From positions 310,001 through 374,000 of the forward strand of contig CAVVZB010000001.1 in the NCBI GenBank assembly GCA_963752695.1: a stretch of DNA of 64,000 nucleotides, read 5' to 3'. A model generated the notes under the pieces. It worked only from the letters and a program-made list of their open reading frames with translations, was not told the origin of the DNA and did no database searches. This DNA is from Bog-113 sp963752695. Lineage in GTDB: Bacteria > Acidobacteriota > Terriglobia > Bryobacterales > Bryobacteraceae. Below, piece after piece: positions 26,769-34,971 of this stretch (positions are counted from its first letter, which is position 1; each line of letters opens with the position of its first letter). Made by a program: the position numbers and the translations under genes.

Positions 26769-27504
26769 GGGAGTAGCCTCCTCCGGCGATGTGCCGGCAA
26801 ACGAACACCTCGGGTTCCGGGTGGCTCAGGATTTGGTAACCGGCACTTCGCAACATCGCGGCGGCGCATGACGCGTTTGGCAACCACCAATTGGTGGGGT
26901 CATGCGAATAATTGTGCTCGACGAAAACCATGCGGGGAAAGCCGGGCTCCTCAAAAACCGCCTCTTCGGCAAACAGATAATCTTCTTCGATCATGGGCGT
27001 GTTGGATGGCCCCCGAAGCAGAGATTGGAATAGCAATAAGTCGCGCGTGACATGCTCATGAAGCAAATCCAACGCCAACAGCGGATGTCTGAGGTGATAC
27101 AGGACACCCATGAAGATGACGACATCGAACTTCTCGCGCAACTCGGCAACTTTGTAAACCGAGAGCTTCCGGAATTCGATATCGAAGCCGGACACTTCGG
27201 CGGCGAATCGGGCTTGCGCGAGGTAGTCCTCATCGAAGTCGATTCCCAAAACCCGCTCAGCCCCGCGGCGCTTCATTTCGATGGAGTAGAAGCCTCCATT
27301 GCAGCCAATGTCGAGGACCGTTTTGCCGGTCAGATCCGCAGGTAAAGAAGCGGAGAAGTTACGGAACTTGAACGCGGGGTAATCACCCAGAAAATGTTCA
27401 GGAGCGGTCGGTATGCCGCGCAATTCCATGTTGTGAAACCACGGTCCCAGCTCTTGAATCCGCCGCTGGATCTGTTCGTCCGATAGCTGTTCCAATGTGT
27501 TCAT
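26761..27504 (-). CDS. SAM-dependent methyltransferase, CmoB-like (Rta_06860-type)
   Basis: A 247-residue class I methyltransferase. The N-terminal part includes WFHNMEL. SAM motif I is VLDIGCNGG (63-71), followed by GFYSIEMKRRGA and GIDFD. FDVVIFMGVLYHLRHPL (about 125-141) is close to the corresponding region of CmoB. The C-terminus includes NWWLPN. From memory this is the type named after Rta_06860, found in similar sugar clusters. The methyl acceptor is unknown, probably a sugar hydroxyl or carboxyl. ATG overlaps the nucleotidyltransferase stop by four bases. Confidence 0.85.
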   Translation of the reverse strand: MNTLEQLSDEQIQRRIQELGPWFHNMELRGIPTAPEHFLGDYPAFKFRNFSASLPADLTGKTVLDIGCNGGFYSIEMKRRGAERVLGIDFDEDYLAQARFAAEVSGFDIEFRKLSVYKVAELREKFDVVIFMGVLYHLRHPLLALDLLHEHVTRDLLLFQSLLRGPSNTPMIEEDYLFAEEAVFEEPGFPRMVFVEHNYSHDPTNWWLPNASCAAAMLRSAGYQILSHPEPEVFVCRHIAGGGYSLD

Positions 27505-28247
27505 GATCGTTGTCCGCTGGCTGTCAGAACGCGGATTGCTTCTTGAAATCCGCTGAGGGTGCCGACATCGGCATAGGTTTCACCGGAACGGACCCCGGTT
27601 GCCAAACCACCACGCGCGAGCCAGGCGTTGACCAGCGTCCCGAAATATTCGTCCTGGCGGTCACGTTCCAGCCAGAGGGCATGCAGCTCACGCAAGGTGG
27701 CGCCGGGCATCTGGAAAGCGCCCCAAATCCAATGCGTCCCCGGCTCGGGTTCCTTGACGCGGATTTCCCGTACGCGATCGTCCTCATCGGTGAGGACGGC
27801 GTCGAAGAATTCGGGATGCTCGACCGCGAATAACAGGAAGGAGAGACGGTCGGTGTGAAGGGTTGAGTAGGCATTCGCCGGGAACCAGATCGTATCGGGC
27901 AGGCCGACCCGCACCAGTTCGTGATCCGCGATGAACGGGAGCGCCTGAAAGATGGCATCGCACAGCCCGGCAGGCGTGGTTTGCACCACGTAGCAAAAAT
28001 CGGCACGCCCGGACGGAAGGTCGCGTCCCGATCCGTAATACTCCAGGATGTCGGATTTGCGAGCAGAGATAACGAAGCAAATCTTGCGCGCGCCGCCGAG
28101 AATCATGCGCTCCACCAGGTAATCGCTGACTGCCCGCAGACGCTCGACCCCTTCCTCAATGCTGCTGCCGACGGGGAGCAGCTCTTTGGAAAATGCCAGC
28201 GGTTGAATGCGGCTGCCCCGTCCGGCGGCTGGAACAATTCCCCACAT
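27501..28247 (-). CDS. Sugar-1-phosphate nucleotidyltransferase
   Basis: A 248-residue protein of the NTP-transferase fold. The signature PAAGRGSRIQPLAFSKELLPVG occupies about residues 6-27, with RGSR in place of the common GGxGTRL. LPDTIWFP (about 115) holds the metal-binding Asp, and YADVGT lies near residue 225. It should activate a sugar-1-phosphate with dTTP, UTP or CTP and so feed the glycosyltransferases of the cluster. The gap to the upstream CgeB-like gene is two bases. Confidence 0.82.
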   Translation of the reverse strand: MWGIVPAAGRGSRIQPLAFSKELLPVGSSIEEGVERLRAVSDYLVERMILGGARKICFVISARKSDILEYYGSGRDLPSGRADFCYVVQTTPAGLCDAIFQALPFIADHELVRVGLPDTIWFPANAYSTLHTDRLSFLLFAVEHPEFFDAVLTDEDDRVREIRVKEPEPGTHWIWGAFQMPGATLRELHALWLERDRQDEYFGTLVNAWLARGGLATGVRSGETYADVGTLSGFQEAIRVLTASGQRS

Positions 28248-28249
28248 AA

Positions 28250-29335
28250 CTAACGCCCGGCTCCCGCTGTGACGACTCCCGCTCCGGCAATTGCATTCTC
28301 GAAATCGACGGCTCGATGATCGGCGGTGTGTTCATCGAGCGTGCGCTCGCGGGCGCGACGGGCAATCCGTTGCATTTCGCTTTGCGGCCGATCGAGTGCG
28401 TCCAATACGTCCTGGGCCGTGCCTGCGGTCAAGATCTCACTACCGGGAGTAAAGAATCGGTCAAGTCCTTCCCAGGTGTCGGTAATTATGGGAACGCCGC
28501 ACGCCGCCGCTTCAAAGATTCGGCCCGAGGGGCAGTAGCCATACTCAGCCATGGCGCGGCGAGTAACGTTGAGCGTCGCGCGCGAAGAGCAATAGAAACC
28601 CGGGTGGTCGCCGGGCGGAACGTGCTGGTGAAAGAAGATATTGCGGGTCCACGGAAACGTGTTGTCGTACATCGCGCCACCCATGACGAAGCGAAAATCG
28701 GGCCGCAACCGGGCGGGCTCCACAAACAACCGGTCCACGGCGGCTTGGCGATCCGCGGCACGCGTCCCCAGGTAGGACAAGTCGCCACGCCAGCGCTCGA
28801 CCGCGTTCACTGGATGATGCGTCCCGATGTCCACGCTGCCATAGATCGGGACTGCCTGCCGGGCGCCCAGCATGGTTTGTAATGAAGTAAGCGCGCGCCC
28901 GCCGGTGTAGCTGAGGACGAGATCGAAGTCAGCATATCCCCGCTCCGGAACATAGTCCACGGTCTCACCGCGCTCGATCCGGTCAAGCGTCACTGGAGCA
29001 TCCAAGTCATAAAAGACCCGCAGCACCTTGGAGGCATTCAAGAGATCGGTCGCGTGCTGTGCGTCCGGGCAGTAGGAGGTGACCATGGCCGCATCGCTAT
29101 TTTCCACACGATCGCGAGCCGTTGCCTTGGCGGCGTCCCAATCGGGATAGAGAATCAGCTCTACACCCGGGATGGAACGCAGGTCGCGATGCGACGCATA
29201 CCAATCGACATCTTTTTCGAAGAACACGATTTGATGGCCGCGTCGCACGAGTGCTTTCAGCAAGCCTCGCCAAAGCGTGGCGTGACCATTGCCCCAGGAC
29301 GAACTGATGGAAAGTCCGAAGATGGTGAGCCTCAC
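28250..29335 (-). CDS. CgeB-like glycosyltransferase (fourth in transcription order)
   Basis: A 361-residue GT-B protein with GTG start (GTGA overlap with the gene before). N-terminus MRLTIFGLSISSSWGNGHAT is nearly shared with the next upstream paralog. The C-terminal Glyco_trans_1_2-type donor region has GRIFEAAACGVPIITDTWEGLDRFFTPGSEI. CgeB itself is a Bacillus spore-crust glycosylation protein; relatives are common in sugar clusters. A DLDAPVTLDRIERGE segment (about 112-126) recurs in two of the paralogs. Confidence 0.83.
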   Translation of the reverse strand: MRLTIFGLSISSSWGNGHATLWRGLLKALVRRGHQIVFFEKDVDWYASHRDLRSIPGVELILYPDWDAAKATARDRVENSDAAMVTSYCPDAQHATDLLNASKVLRVFYDLDAPVTLDRIERGETVDYVPERGYADFDLVLSYTGGRALTSLQTMLGARQAVPIYGSVDIGTHHPVNAVERWRGDLSYLGTRAADRQAAVDRLFVEPARLRPDFRFVMGGAMYDNTFPWTRNIFFHQHVPPGDHPGFYCSSRATLNVTRRAMAEYGYCPSGRIFEAAACGVPIITDTWEGLDRFFTPGSEILTAGTAQDVLDALDRPQSEMQRIARRARERTLDEHTADHRAVDFENAIAGAGVVTAGAGR

Positions 29336-30435
29336 GTGTGGTCACCCTTCGTGGAGGTGGCAGAGGCACCTCGCAGAGCAGAGTACTCTCGCACATACTG
29401 TTCGATCTGCACCGCGCGGTGAGCAGCCGTATGCTCCCGCAAAACCCGGGTTCGCGCGCGTTCGGCAATCTGGCGGCGCTTTTCCGGCGAGGTTGCGGTC
29501 AGAAGTTTCAACATTTCGGCAGTGGAGCAGGCTACTAGAATCTCTTCCCCTGGCACGAAGAGTTCCTCCAGGCCCGGCCAGCAGTCGGTAATCACTGGGG
29601 TGCCGCACGCTGCAGCTTCGAAAAGGCGGACGCTCGGAGAGTAGCCCGCTCTGCGCATGTCGGCGCGGGTGATGTTCAACGCGAAGGCCTGCGAGTTGTA
29701 GAATTCGCGATGGTCAGGCGGCGGCAAGTGTTCCATGCGGTCCACATTAGCGGGCCATTCAATCTCAGCCGGATACAAGGGACCGGCCACCGCGAACCGC
29801 TTATTGGGAAGAGCTTCAGCGGGTTGAATCAATAAGTTGGTAAGCCCGGGCTGACGGTCAGCGCTATAGGTGCCCAGATAACCGAGGAGCCATTGGAGCG
29901 GGCGCGTGTCAGGGAAATAGAGGTGAGGATCTACCGAGCAATAAAGAGCCCGAGCCATTGGGGAGCCATATAGCCGCTCGATGCTGCGCAATGTAGGGCC
30001 GCCGGTAAAAGAGAGGTACAGGCCATAGCCGCCGATCTGCCGCTTGGCCAGGTACTCTTCGTCGCCGCGCGCAAGCTTGGCCATTGTGACCGGAGTGTCG
30101 ATATCGTAGAAGGCCTTGACGCCACGTGCTGTCGCACTCACCCAATCGCCCACGGTCACGCCATCGGGGACATAGGAGCCGACAATTACCAAATCCGCAT
30201 CCTGTACGGTTACCCGGTGCTTCGATGCGAGCTGTTCCACGCTGTCATAGAGTTCGATACCAGCGTAGGAGACTTCCGGCATGTCGCGATGTTCTTGATA
30301 CCAGGGCTTGTCGCGCTCCAGGAAGACAATGCTATGCCCGCGCTCATGCAGACCGCGCAACAACGCGCGATACGTGGTTGCGTGACCGTTTCCCCAGGAT
30401 GAAGTTATGGAAAGCCCGAGAACTACGATGCGCAT
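29332..30435 (-). CDS. CgeB-like glycosyltransferase (third in transcription order)
   Basis: A 367-residue protein with ATG start overlapping the upstream gene by 13 bases. N-terminus MRIVVLGLSITSSWGNGHATTYR; DIDTPVTMAKLARGDEE at about 115-130; donor region VRLFEAAACGTPVITDCWPGLEELFVPGEEI. It is the closest relative of the following CgeB-like protein, judged by eye, which suggests local gene duplication. Each paralog probably adds a different sugar or linkage. Confidence 0.83.
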   Translation of the reverse strand: MRIVVLGLSITSSWGNGHATTYRALLRGLHERGHSIVFLERDKPWYQEHRDMPEVSYAGIELYDSVEQLASKHRVTVQDADLVIVGSYVPDGVTVGDWVSATARGVKAFYDIDTPVTMAKLARGDEEYLAKRQIGGYGLYLSFTGGPTLRSIERLYGSPMARALYCSVDPHLYFPDTRPLQWLLGYLGTYSADRQPGLTNLLIQPAEALPNKRFAVAGPLYPAEIEWPANVDRMEHLPPPDHREFYNSQAFALNITRADMRRAGYSPSVRLFEAAACGTPVITDCWPGLEELFVPGEEILVACSTAEMLKLLTATSPEKRRQIAERARTRVLREHTAAHRAVQIEQYVREYSALRGASATSTKGDHT

Positions 30436-31508
30436 GCGAATCTCCCAGCGATTGCCTCATCGAACTGCAACGCCCGGTGCGCGTAGGTGTGTTCGGCCAG
30501 GACGCGCTTGCGGGCACGCTCACCAATGCGCCGGGCCTGATCGTGATTCAGTTCGCCCACAATGGAAGCGACTTCCTCGCCATTGCGAGCCACTAGGATT
30601 TCCTCGCGCGGCTGGAGAAAGAGCTCAATGCCTTCCCAGAAATCGGTGATCAGGCAAGCGCCAGCTCCAGCTGCTTCGAAGACACGGGTGGCCGGACTAA
30701 AACCGAATCGCGCCATACTCTCGCGGCTTATATTCAGGGCGGCAGTCACCGAGCAATTGAACGCGTTATGGTCACGCGTGAACACATGGCCCGCAACGCG
30801 AACGTTGGACGGCACCGATTTGTCGCCCCAGCCGCTCCCGCCTAGGATAAATTCCTTGTTGGGACATAGGGCGGCGGCCCGGAGGAAGAACTCATCGACG
30901 CGAGCTTCACGGTCGGGGAGACGATTGCCCAGAAAGCCGAGATTTCCCGTCCACTGCTCGGAAGCTGGCGCCGGGAAATGCGTCTCCGGGTCGAGCGCAT
31001 TGTAAATGGGGATACAGGCCCGCGCACCGAAACGCGTGTAGGCATCCACGACCGGCTGCCCGCCACCATAAGTGAAGATGTAGTCGTAGCGAGGCGCCAA
31101 CGCGCGAAATGGGTCCCCGGGATCCGCCTCCATGCGCTCCAGCGTGGCAGGCGCGTCCACGTCCCAAAACGCGGCCAGCTGGCTGGCGCGGCGGTCTTCC
31201 AAAATGGCGCGCTCCAGCAATTCATCGTAGACCCCAACGCCGCTCGCCTTGATCAGCATGTCCGTGCCCCGGCGCGCCTGCTCGAGCGCTCGCATAGCCG
31301 CGTCATCCGAATCGCCGGGATAGACGACCACACTTGCGTAATCGGGATCAGGAATGTCCCTATGCTGCTGGCGCTCATAGGCATCGGGCTCATAGAAAGT
31401 GATCTGGTGGCCCCGGCGGGCAAGCGCGGCGAGGATTCCGCGATAGTATGTCGCCGCGCCGTTCCAGTATGCCGATACCAGGCTCGATCCAAAGAAGGCA
31501 ATCCTCAC
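30423..31508 (-). CDS. CgeB-like glycosyltransferase (second in transcription order)
   Basis: A 361-residue protein with GTG start (GTGA overlap). N-terminus MRIAFFGSSLVSAYWNGAATYYRG; WDVDAPATLERMEADPGD at about 115-132; donor region TRVFEAAGAGACLITDFWEGIELFLQPREEI. The scaffold matches the two downstream paralogs but with more divergence, including AAGAG in place of AAACG. Confidence 0.83.
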   Translation of the reverse strand: MRIAFFGSSLVSAYWNGAATYYRGILAALARRGHQITFYEPDAYERQQHRDIPDPDYASVVVYPGDSDDAAMRALEQARRGTDMLIKASGVGVYDELLERAILEDRRASQLAAFWDVDAPATLERMEADPGDPFRALAPRYDYIFTYGGGQPVVDAYTRFGARACIPIYNALDPETHFPAPASEQWTGNLGFLGNRLPDREARVDEFFLRAAALCPNKEFILGGSGWGDKSVPSNVRVAGHVFTRDHNAFNCSVTAALNISRESMARFGFSPATRVFEAAGAGACLITDFWEGIELFLQPREEILVARNGEEVASIVGELNHDQARRIGERARKRVLAEHTYAHRALQFDEAIAGRFACAS

Positions 31509-32617
31509 GCCGCTGCCTCTGCGACTACGCTTGGCTTAATGCTGGAATAGATCCGCAATAGCTCGAGCGCGCGGTGCCTGCAGGTATGTCGATTCCGGAT
31601 TGCCTCCAGGCCTCGCTCAGTCATGGCGTGCGCGAAATCCGGATCGTGCAGAACGCTGCGCATGTGCTCCCGCATTTCCTTCCCATTGGAAGCCTGGGCA
31701 TAACAGCCGGGTGGAAACAAACCCTCGGTATCGATCCAGGGGGCGCTGATTAACGGGATGCCACAAGCCAGCGCCTCGAACACGCGAATGGTTGGAACGC
31801 CTGGCAAGGCGGAGGTGTATGGCCCGCGCGGAACATGGACGGTGAAACGATATTGGGCGAACATCTCCGGCACGCGATAGTTCTCCAGAACGTTTCCGTA
31901 GGCAATGGACGCGGCGCGAAGTTCGGCAAGCGCGTGTTCCGGATAGCGCACCCCGTAGAGGGTGGCACGCAAGCCGAGTGCGCATACAGGTTCGATCAGA
32001 TACTCGCGCAATTCGGCTTCACGCTCCCCGTCACCCCAGTTACCAATCCAAACCAGATCGCCCGCTTGTGTACTTGCCTGGCGCGGATAGAAGACACGCG
32101 TGTCAGCGGCCTCGTGAAACGTCGAAACGCGCTCCGCCCATCCGTGCCTCAGATATTGCAGGCGCACGGAATCGCCGAACGCCAGCACGCCGTCGTAGTG
32201 GGTCAGATCGTAACGCGCCATGCTCTCGGGTGCCGTAACCGAGCGATGATGGGTGTCATGAAACAGTATGCGGAGGTTCCGATTTCTTCGACGCGCCTCG
32301 CCAACCGCTTTCACCAGAGCAGGCTCGTTCCACTCGTGGACGATGACTAGATCCACGCCCGCGAGTTCCGCGTCCACATCGAGACTTGCCGGATCGTAAA
32401 CGGACACGGGGAGATTGGGATACGCTGTGCGATAGCCGAGTAGCGCACCGGGCCCGCACCCCGATACCAGGTTCGCCGCGCTCCAGCTATCGGCTGGTTC
32501 ATAAGCAGCTACCGAATGGCCAAGATCGACGAGCTCAGTGACTAGACCCCGGAGGAAGTGTGCGTTTCCATGATTCCAATCCGATCGAAGGGAATGACAG
32601 AATAGAGCGATACGCAT
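31505..32617 (-). CDS. CgeB-like glycosyltransferase (first in transcription order, most divergent)
   Basis: A 370-residue protein. N-terminus MRIALFCHSLRSDWNHGNAHF keeps the W-N-H-G-N pattern of the family. FHDTHHRSVTAPE (about 118-130) replaces the D-D/V-AP segment of the other three. The donor region reads IRVFEALACGIPLISAPWIDTEGLFPPG. The ATG lies 76 bases inside the preceding GT4 gene, an unusually long overlap for this cluster. Confidence 0.8.
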   Translation of the reverse strand: MRIALFCHSLRSDWNHGNAHFLRGLVTELVDLGHSVAAYEPADSWSAANLVSGCGPGALLGYRTAYPNLPVSVYDPASLDVDAELAGVDLVIVHEWNEPALVKAVGEARRRNRNLRILFHDTHHRSVTAPESMARYDLTHYDGVLAFGDSVRLQYLRHGWAERVSTFHEAADTRVFYPRQASTQAGDLVWIGNWGDGEREAELREYLIEPVCALGLRATLYGVRYPEHALAELRAASIAYGNVLENYRVPEMFAQYRFTVHVPRGPYTSALPGVPTIRVFEALACGIPLISAPWIDTEGLFPPGCYAQASNGKEMREHMRSVLHDPDFAHAMTERGLEAIRNRHTCRHRALELLRIYSSIKPSVVAEAAA

Positions 32618-33687
32618 GGTCGATGTAGTCCTGCTTCCTGATAGGCTTCGAGATACTGTTCGATCATTGTTGCGGCGTTGAGTTCCAGAGCGCGCGCGCC
32701 TGCGGCTTGAGCGAGTTGGGCTCGACGCGCGTCGTCACGTGTTAGCGACTGGAGAGCAACTTCCCAAGCTTTCGAATCTCCGGGGTCAGCGTACACCGCG
32801 TTATCGCCCCAGATCTCGCGCAAGCTTGGAATGTCACTAAGTACCAGGGCACAACCGGAGAGAGCAGCTTCTAGAACCGTCAATCCGAATGGTTCATAAA
32901 GCGCTGGATGTGCATAAATGGCGGCTCGCGAATACCATTTGGCCAAGCTCGCCGAATCGAGAACTCCCAGTAGCTGTAGCCCGTCGAGCGAAGCCGCTCC
33001 GCCATCGGGATGCTGACAATCTCCGGCCACGAAGACTGGCCACTGCAAGTTGCGCGACACGGCCGCGAGAACGCGAATATTCTTAGCGTCATCCCAGAGG
33101 CGGCCAGCCGTCAGAATGTACGGCTCCTTGGCATCAACGTAGAAACCGTGCGGTCTCCGGCCATTCAAGATCACCTTCGTTCGAGGGAGCGGACCGTAGT
33201 TGGCTTCGAGACTTTCGAGCATGGCCCGCGAGGGCGCGACGACCAGATCCGCTGCGTTGAGTCCCTCAGTGACCGCCTTCCGATAGCGGTTCCAAACATC
33301 AGGCTCGGCCGTGCCCCGGACCGCGGCAAACCACGAGAGCACGCACGAGTGCGCGACCACCACCGTCGGAACGCGCCACGGCAAAGCGGCGTGCGAGTAG
33401 CCATTCAGATGAATGACATCCGGTTGAAAGCGGTCCGCAAGATGGAGGAGCCACCCGCCCGCTGCGGCGACATCGCGCCAGGGATCTTCCATCCATTCGA
33501 GCTTGCCGGGATGCGCGAAGACGCGAACGTTCGGCCAGACATCCGCTTCGCTGAGACGCGCAGGCGACACTGGGCCCAATACGGCCAGCGTGACTTCAAA
33601 CCCTCGCTCTCCCAAGGCACCGGCCAGTTCGAGACTGTATTGCCACACTCCGCCCACAGCATCGGCGGTGATCAGCACTTTAACCAT
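32542..33687 (-). CDS. GT4-family glycosyltransferase
   Basis: A 381-residue protein starting MVKVLITADAVGGVWQYSLELA, a glycogen-synthase/GT4-like opening. The frame continues upstream to 33786, but that adds 33 unrelated residues inside the radical SAM gene; ATG 33687 overlaps that gene's stop by eight bases, as elsewhere in the cluster. Other elements are HLNGYSHAALPWRVP, LNGRRP, LTAGRLWDDAKN and the donor region LYEPFGLTVLEAALSGCALVLSD. The C-terminal 25 residues run into the next gene. Confidence 0.87.
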   Translation of the reverse strand: MVKVLITADAVGGVWQYSLELAGALGERGFEVTLAVLGPVSPARLSEADVWPNVRVFAHPGKLEWMEDPWRDVAAAGGWLLHLADRFQPDVIHLNGYSHAALPWRVPTVVVAHSCVLSWFAAVRGTAEPDVWNRYRKAVTEGLNAADLVVAPSRAMLESLEANYGPLPRTKVILNGRRPHGFYVDAKEPYILTAGRLWDDAKNIRVLAAVSRNLQWPVFVAGDCQHPDGGAASLDGLQLLGVLDSASLAKWYSRAAIYAHPALYEPFGLTVLEAALSGCALVLSDIPSLREIWGDNAVYADPGDSKAWEVALQSLTRDDARRAQLAQAAGARALELNAATMIEQYLEAYQEAGLHRPCVSLYSVIPFDRIGIMETHTSSGV

Positions 33688-34969
33688 TTCGAATTTGAAC
33701 CAATTCCAATTCCGCGAGGCTCCGCGGCCGCGATTCCTGTATATCGCTGAACTCTTCGAAATTTCCCAGGTATTGCGCGTGTGCACGTTCCCAAGCCAGA
33801 TCGTCCGGCGCTCCCCACCGCTGGGTGTACTCCGGCGAGCCTGGATAAGGAAATAGAGGAACCGGCTGGTTGGCCCACACCCCGGCTGCGTTCAAGCGCA
33901 CCCGAAAGGCTTCTACTTCGGCCGGATCATCCTGTTCCATCTGGATCAAATTGGCTTGAACAAACGGAACCACTTGCTTGGCCAAAATTAAACGGTGGGC
34001 CAGCTCATCGGTGCTAACTTTGCACTTCTTATCCAGCAGATCCCGGCCAGCTTCGGTGATGCTCTCCACACCGGCTTCGATGGAGACGCAACCAGCCCGG
34101 CCCAGCAAAGCAATCGTTTCCTCGTTAAAAAGATCGATGCGCGTCTGGATTCCGAACTTCACAGGCCGATCACAGAGCGCTTCTAACAAATCCCGGTTCG
34201 GCAGGAAGATTTCATCGATGAAGTAGATGTATTCAACTCCTTGCCGCACCAAGCCATCGAGTTCTTCGAGAACCGCAGCTAGCGGCCGGCGGCGATATTT
34301 ATCCCGGAAATTGTCTTTCGCGCAAAATGTGCAATGGTATGGGCACCCGCGGGAGGTTTCCATCTCGGCGCCCGGAGCCGCTGGTTCGGAATCGAAACGA
34401 TGATGATGATGGTTATGCCGGCGCACCAGATCGCTCGGCCAATGAAGAGCGGGCAATGTCATCATGTCCGCGGAATGCGGGCCGCCAAGAACAGCGGGCT
34501 GCCCATCGCGCCAGAAGCAAACCGATTTCAACGAGTCCCAAGGCCGGTCCAGTTGGGGCAAAATCTCTTCGCACTCACCGATTACTACCAGATCCGCCTT
34601 CAGCTTCCGCAACGTGGCTGCAGGAGTGGTGGACCCGTGCGGACCCACGATTACTAGCGTTCCGGCGATGTCGCGCACCAATTGCGCAGTCTGTTGCGGA
34701 ACTCGCAATTCTGGGGGAGCGCAACGCCAGAACAGATAACTTGGGGCCGTCGTGATCACGGTGAAATCGGGCCGGAACGCCAGCAGGCGGCCCCTAATTT
34801 CGTCTTCGCTCAAGTTTTCCAATTGGGCGTCGATTAGCAGCGGCTCGTCTCCGGCAGCTTGTAAAAGCGCGGCCGCGTACCCAAACTCAAGCGGCAGGTG
34901 TGGCTCTCGACAGCCGAAATAGATGCTGCCGTCAAAACGCCAGTTGGGATTGATCAAGGCGTAGCGCAT
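33680..34969 (-). CDS. B12-binding-domain radical SAM protein
   Basis: A 429-residue enzyme (counting from ATG 34969; TTG 34975 would add two residues and overlap the epimerase stop). The N-terminal cobalamin-binding-like domain covers about 1-150 with GYAAALLQAAGDEP and VIVGPHGSTTP; the DxHxxG cobalamin-ligand motif is not evident. The radical SAM core has SRGCPYHCTFC, with cysteines 209, 213 and 216 binding the iron-sulfur cluster, and IEAGVESITEAG. A loop just before the core holds a run of histidines (RHNHHHHRF). Such enzymes often perform C-methylation or rearrangements. It resembles what I recall as the rhizo-twelve radical SAM family. Confidence 0.85.
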   Translation of the reverse strand: MRYALINPNWRFDGSIYFGCREPHLPLEFGYAAALLQAAGDEPLLIDAQLENLSEDEIRGRLLAFRPDFTVITTAPSYLFWRCAPPELRVPQQTAQLVRDIAGTLVIVGPHGSTTPAATLRKLKADLVVIGECEEILPQLDRPWDSLKSVCFWRDGQPAVLGGPHSADMMTLPALHWPSDLVRRHNHHHHRFDSEPAAPGAEMETSRGCPYHCTFCAKDNFRDKYRRRPLAAVLEELDGLVRQGVEYIYFIDEIFLPNRDLLEALCDRPVKFGIQTRIDLFNEETIALLGRAGCVSIEAGVESITEAGRDLLDKKCKVSTDELAHRLILAKQVVPFVQANLIQMEQDDPAEVEAFRVRLNAAGVWANQPVPLFPYPGSPEYTQRWGAPDDLAWERAHAQYLGNFEEFSDIQESRPRSLAELELVQIRNG

Positions 34970-34971
34970 GG

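Noticed and set aside
33010..33750. 246-codon open frame on the plus strand
   Set aside because: Antisense to the GT4 gene of the sugar cluster; no motif and no ribosome binding site.
32542..33786. Longer start for the GT4 gene at 33786
   Set aside because: The 33 added residues are basic, unlike the family, and lie inside the radical SAM gene; ATG 33687 gives a normal N-terminus.
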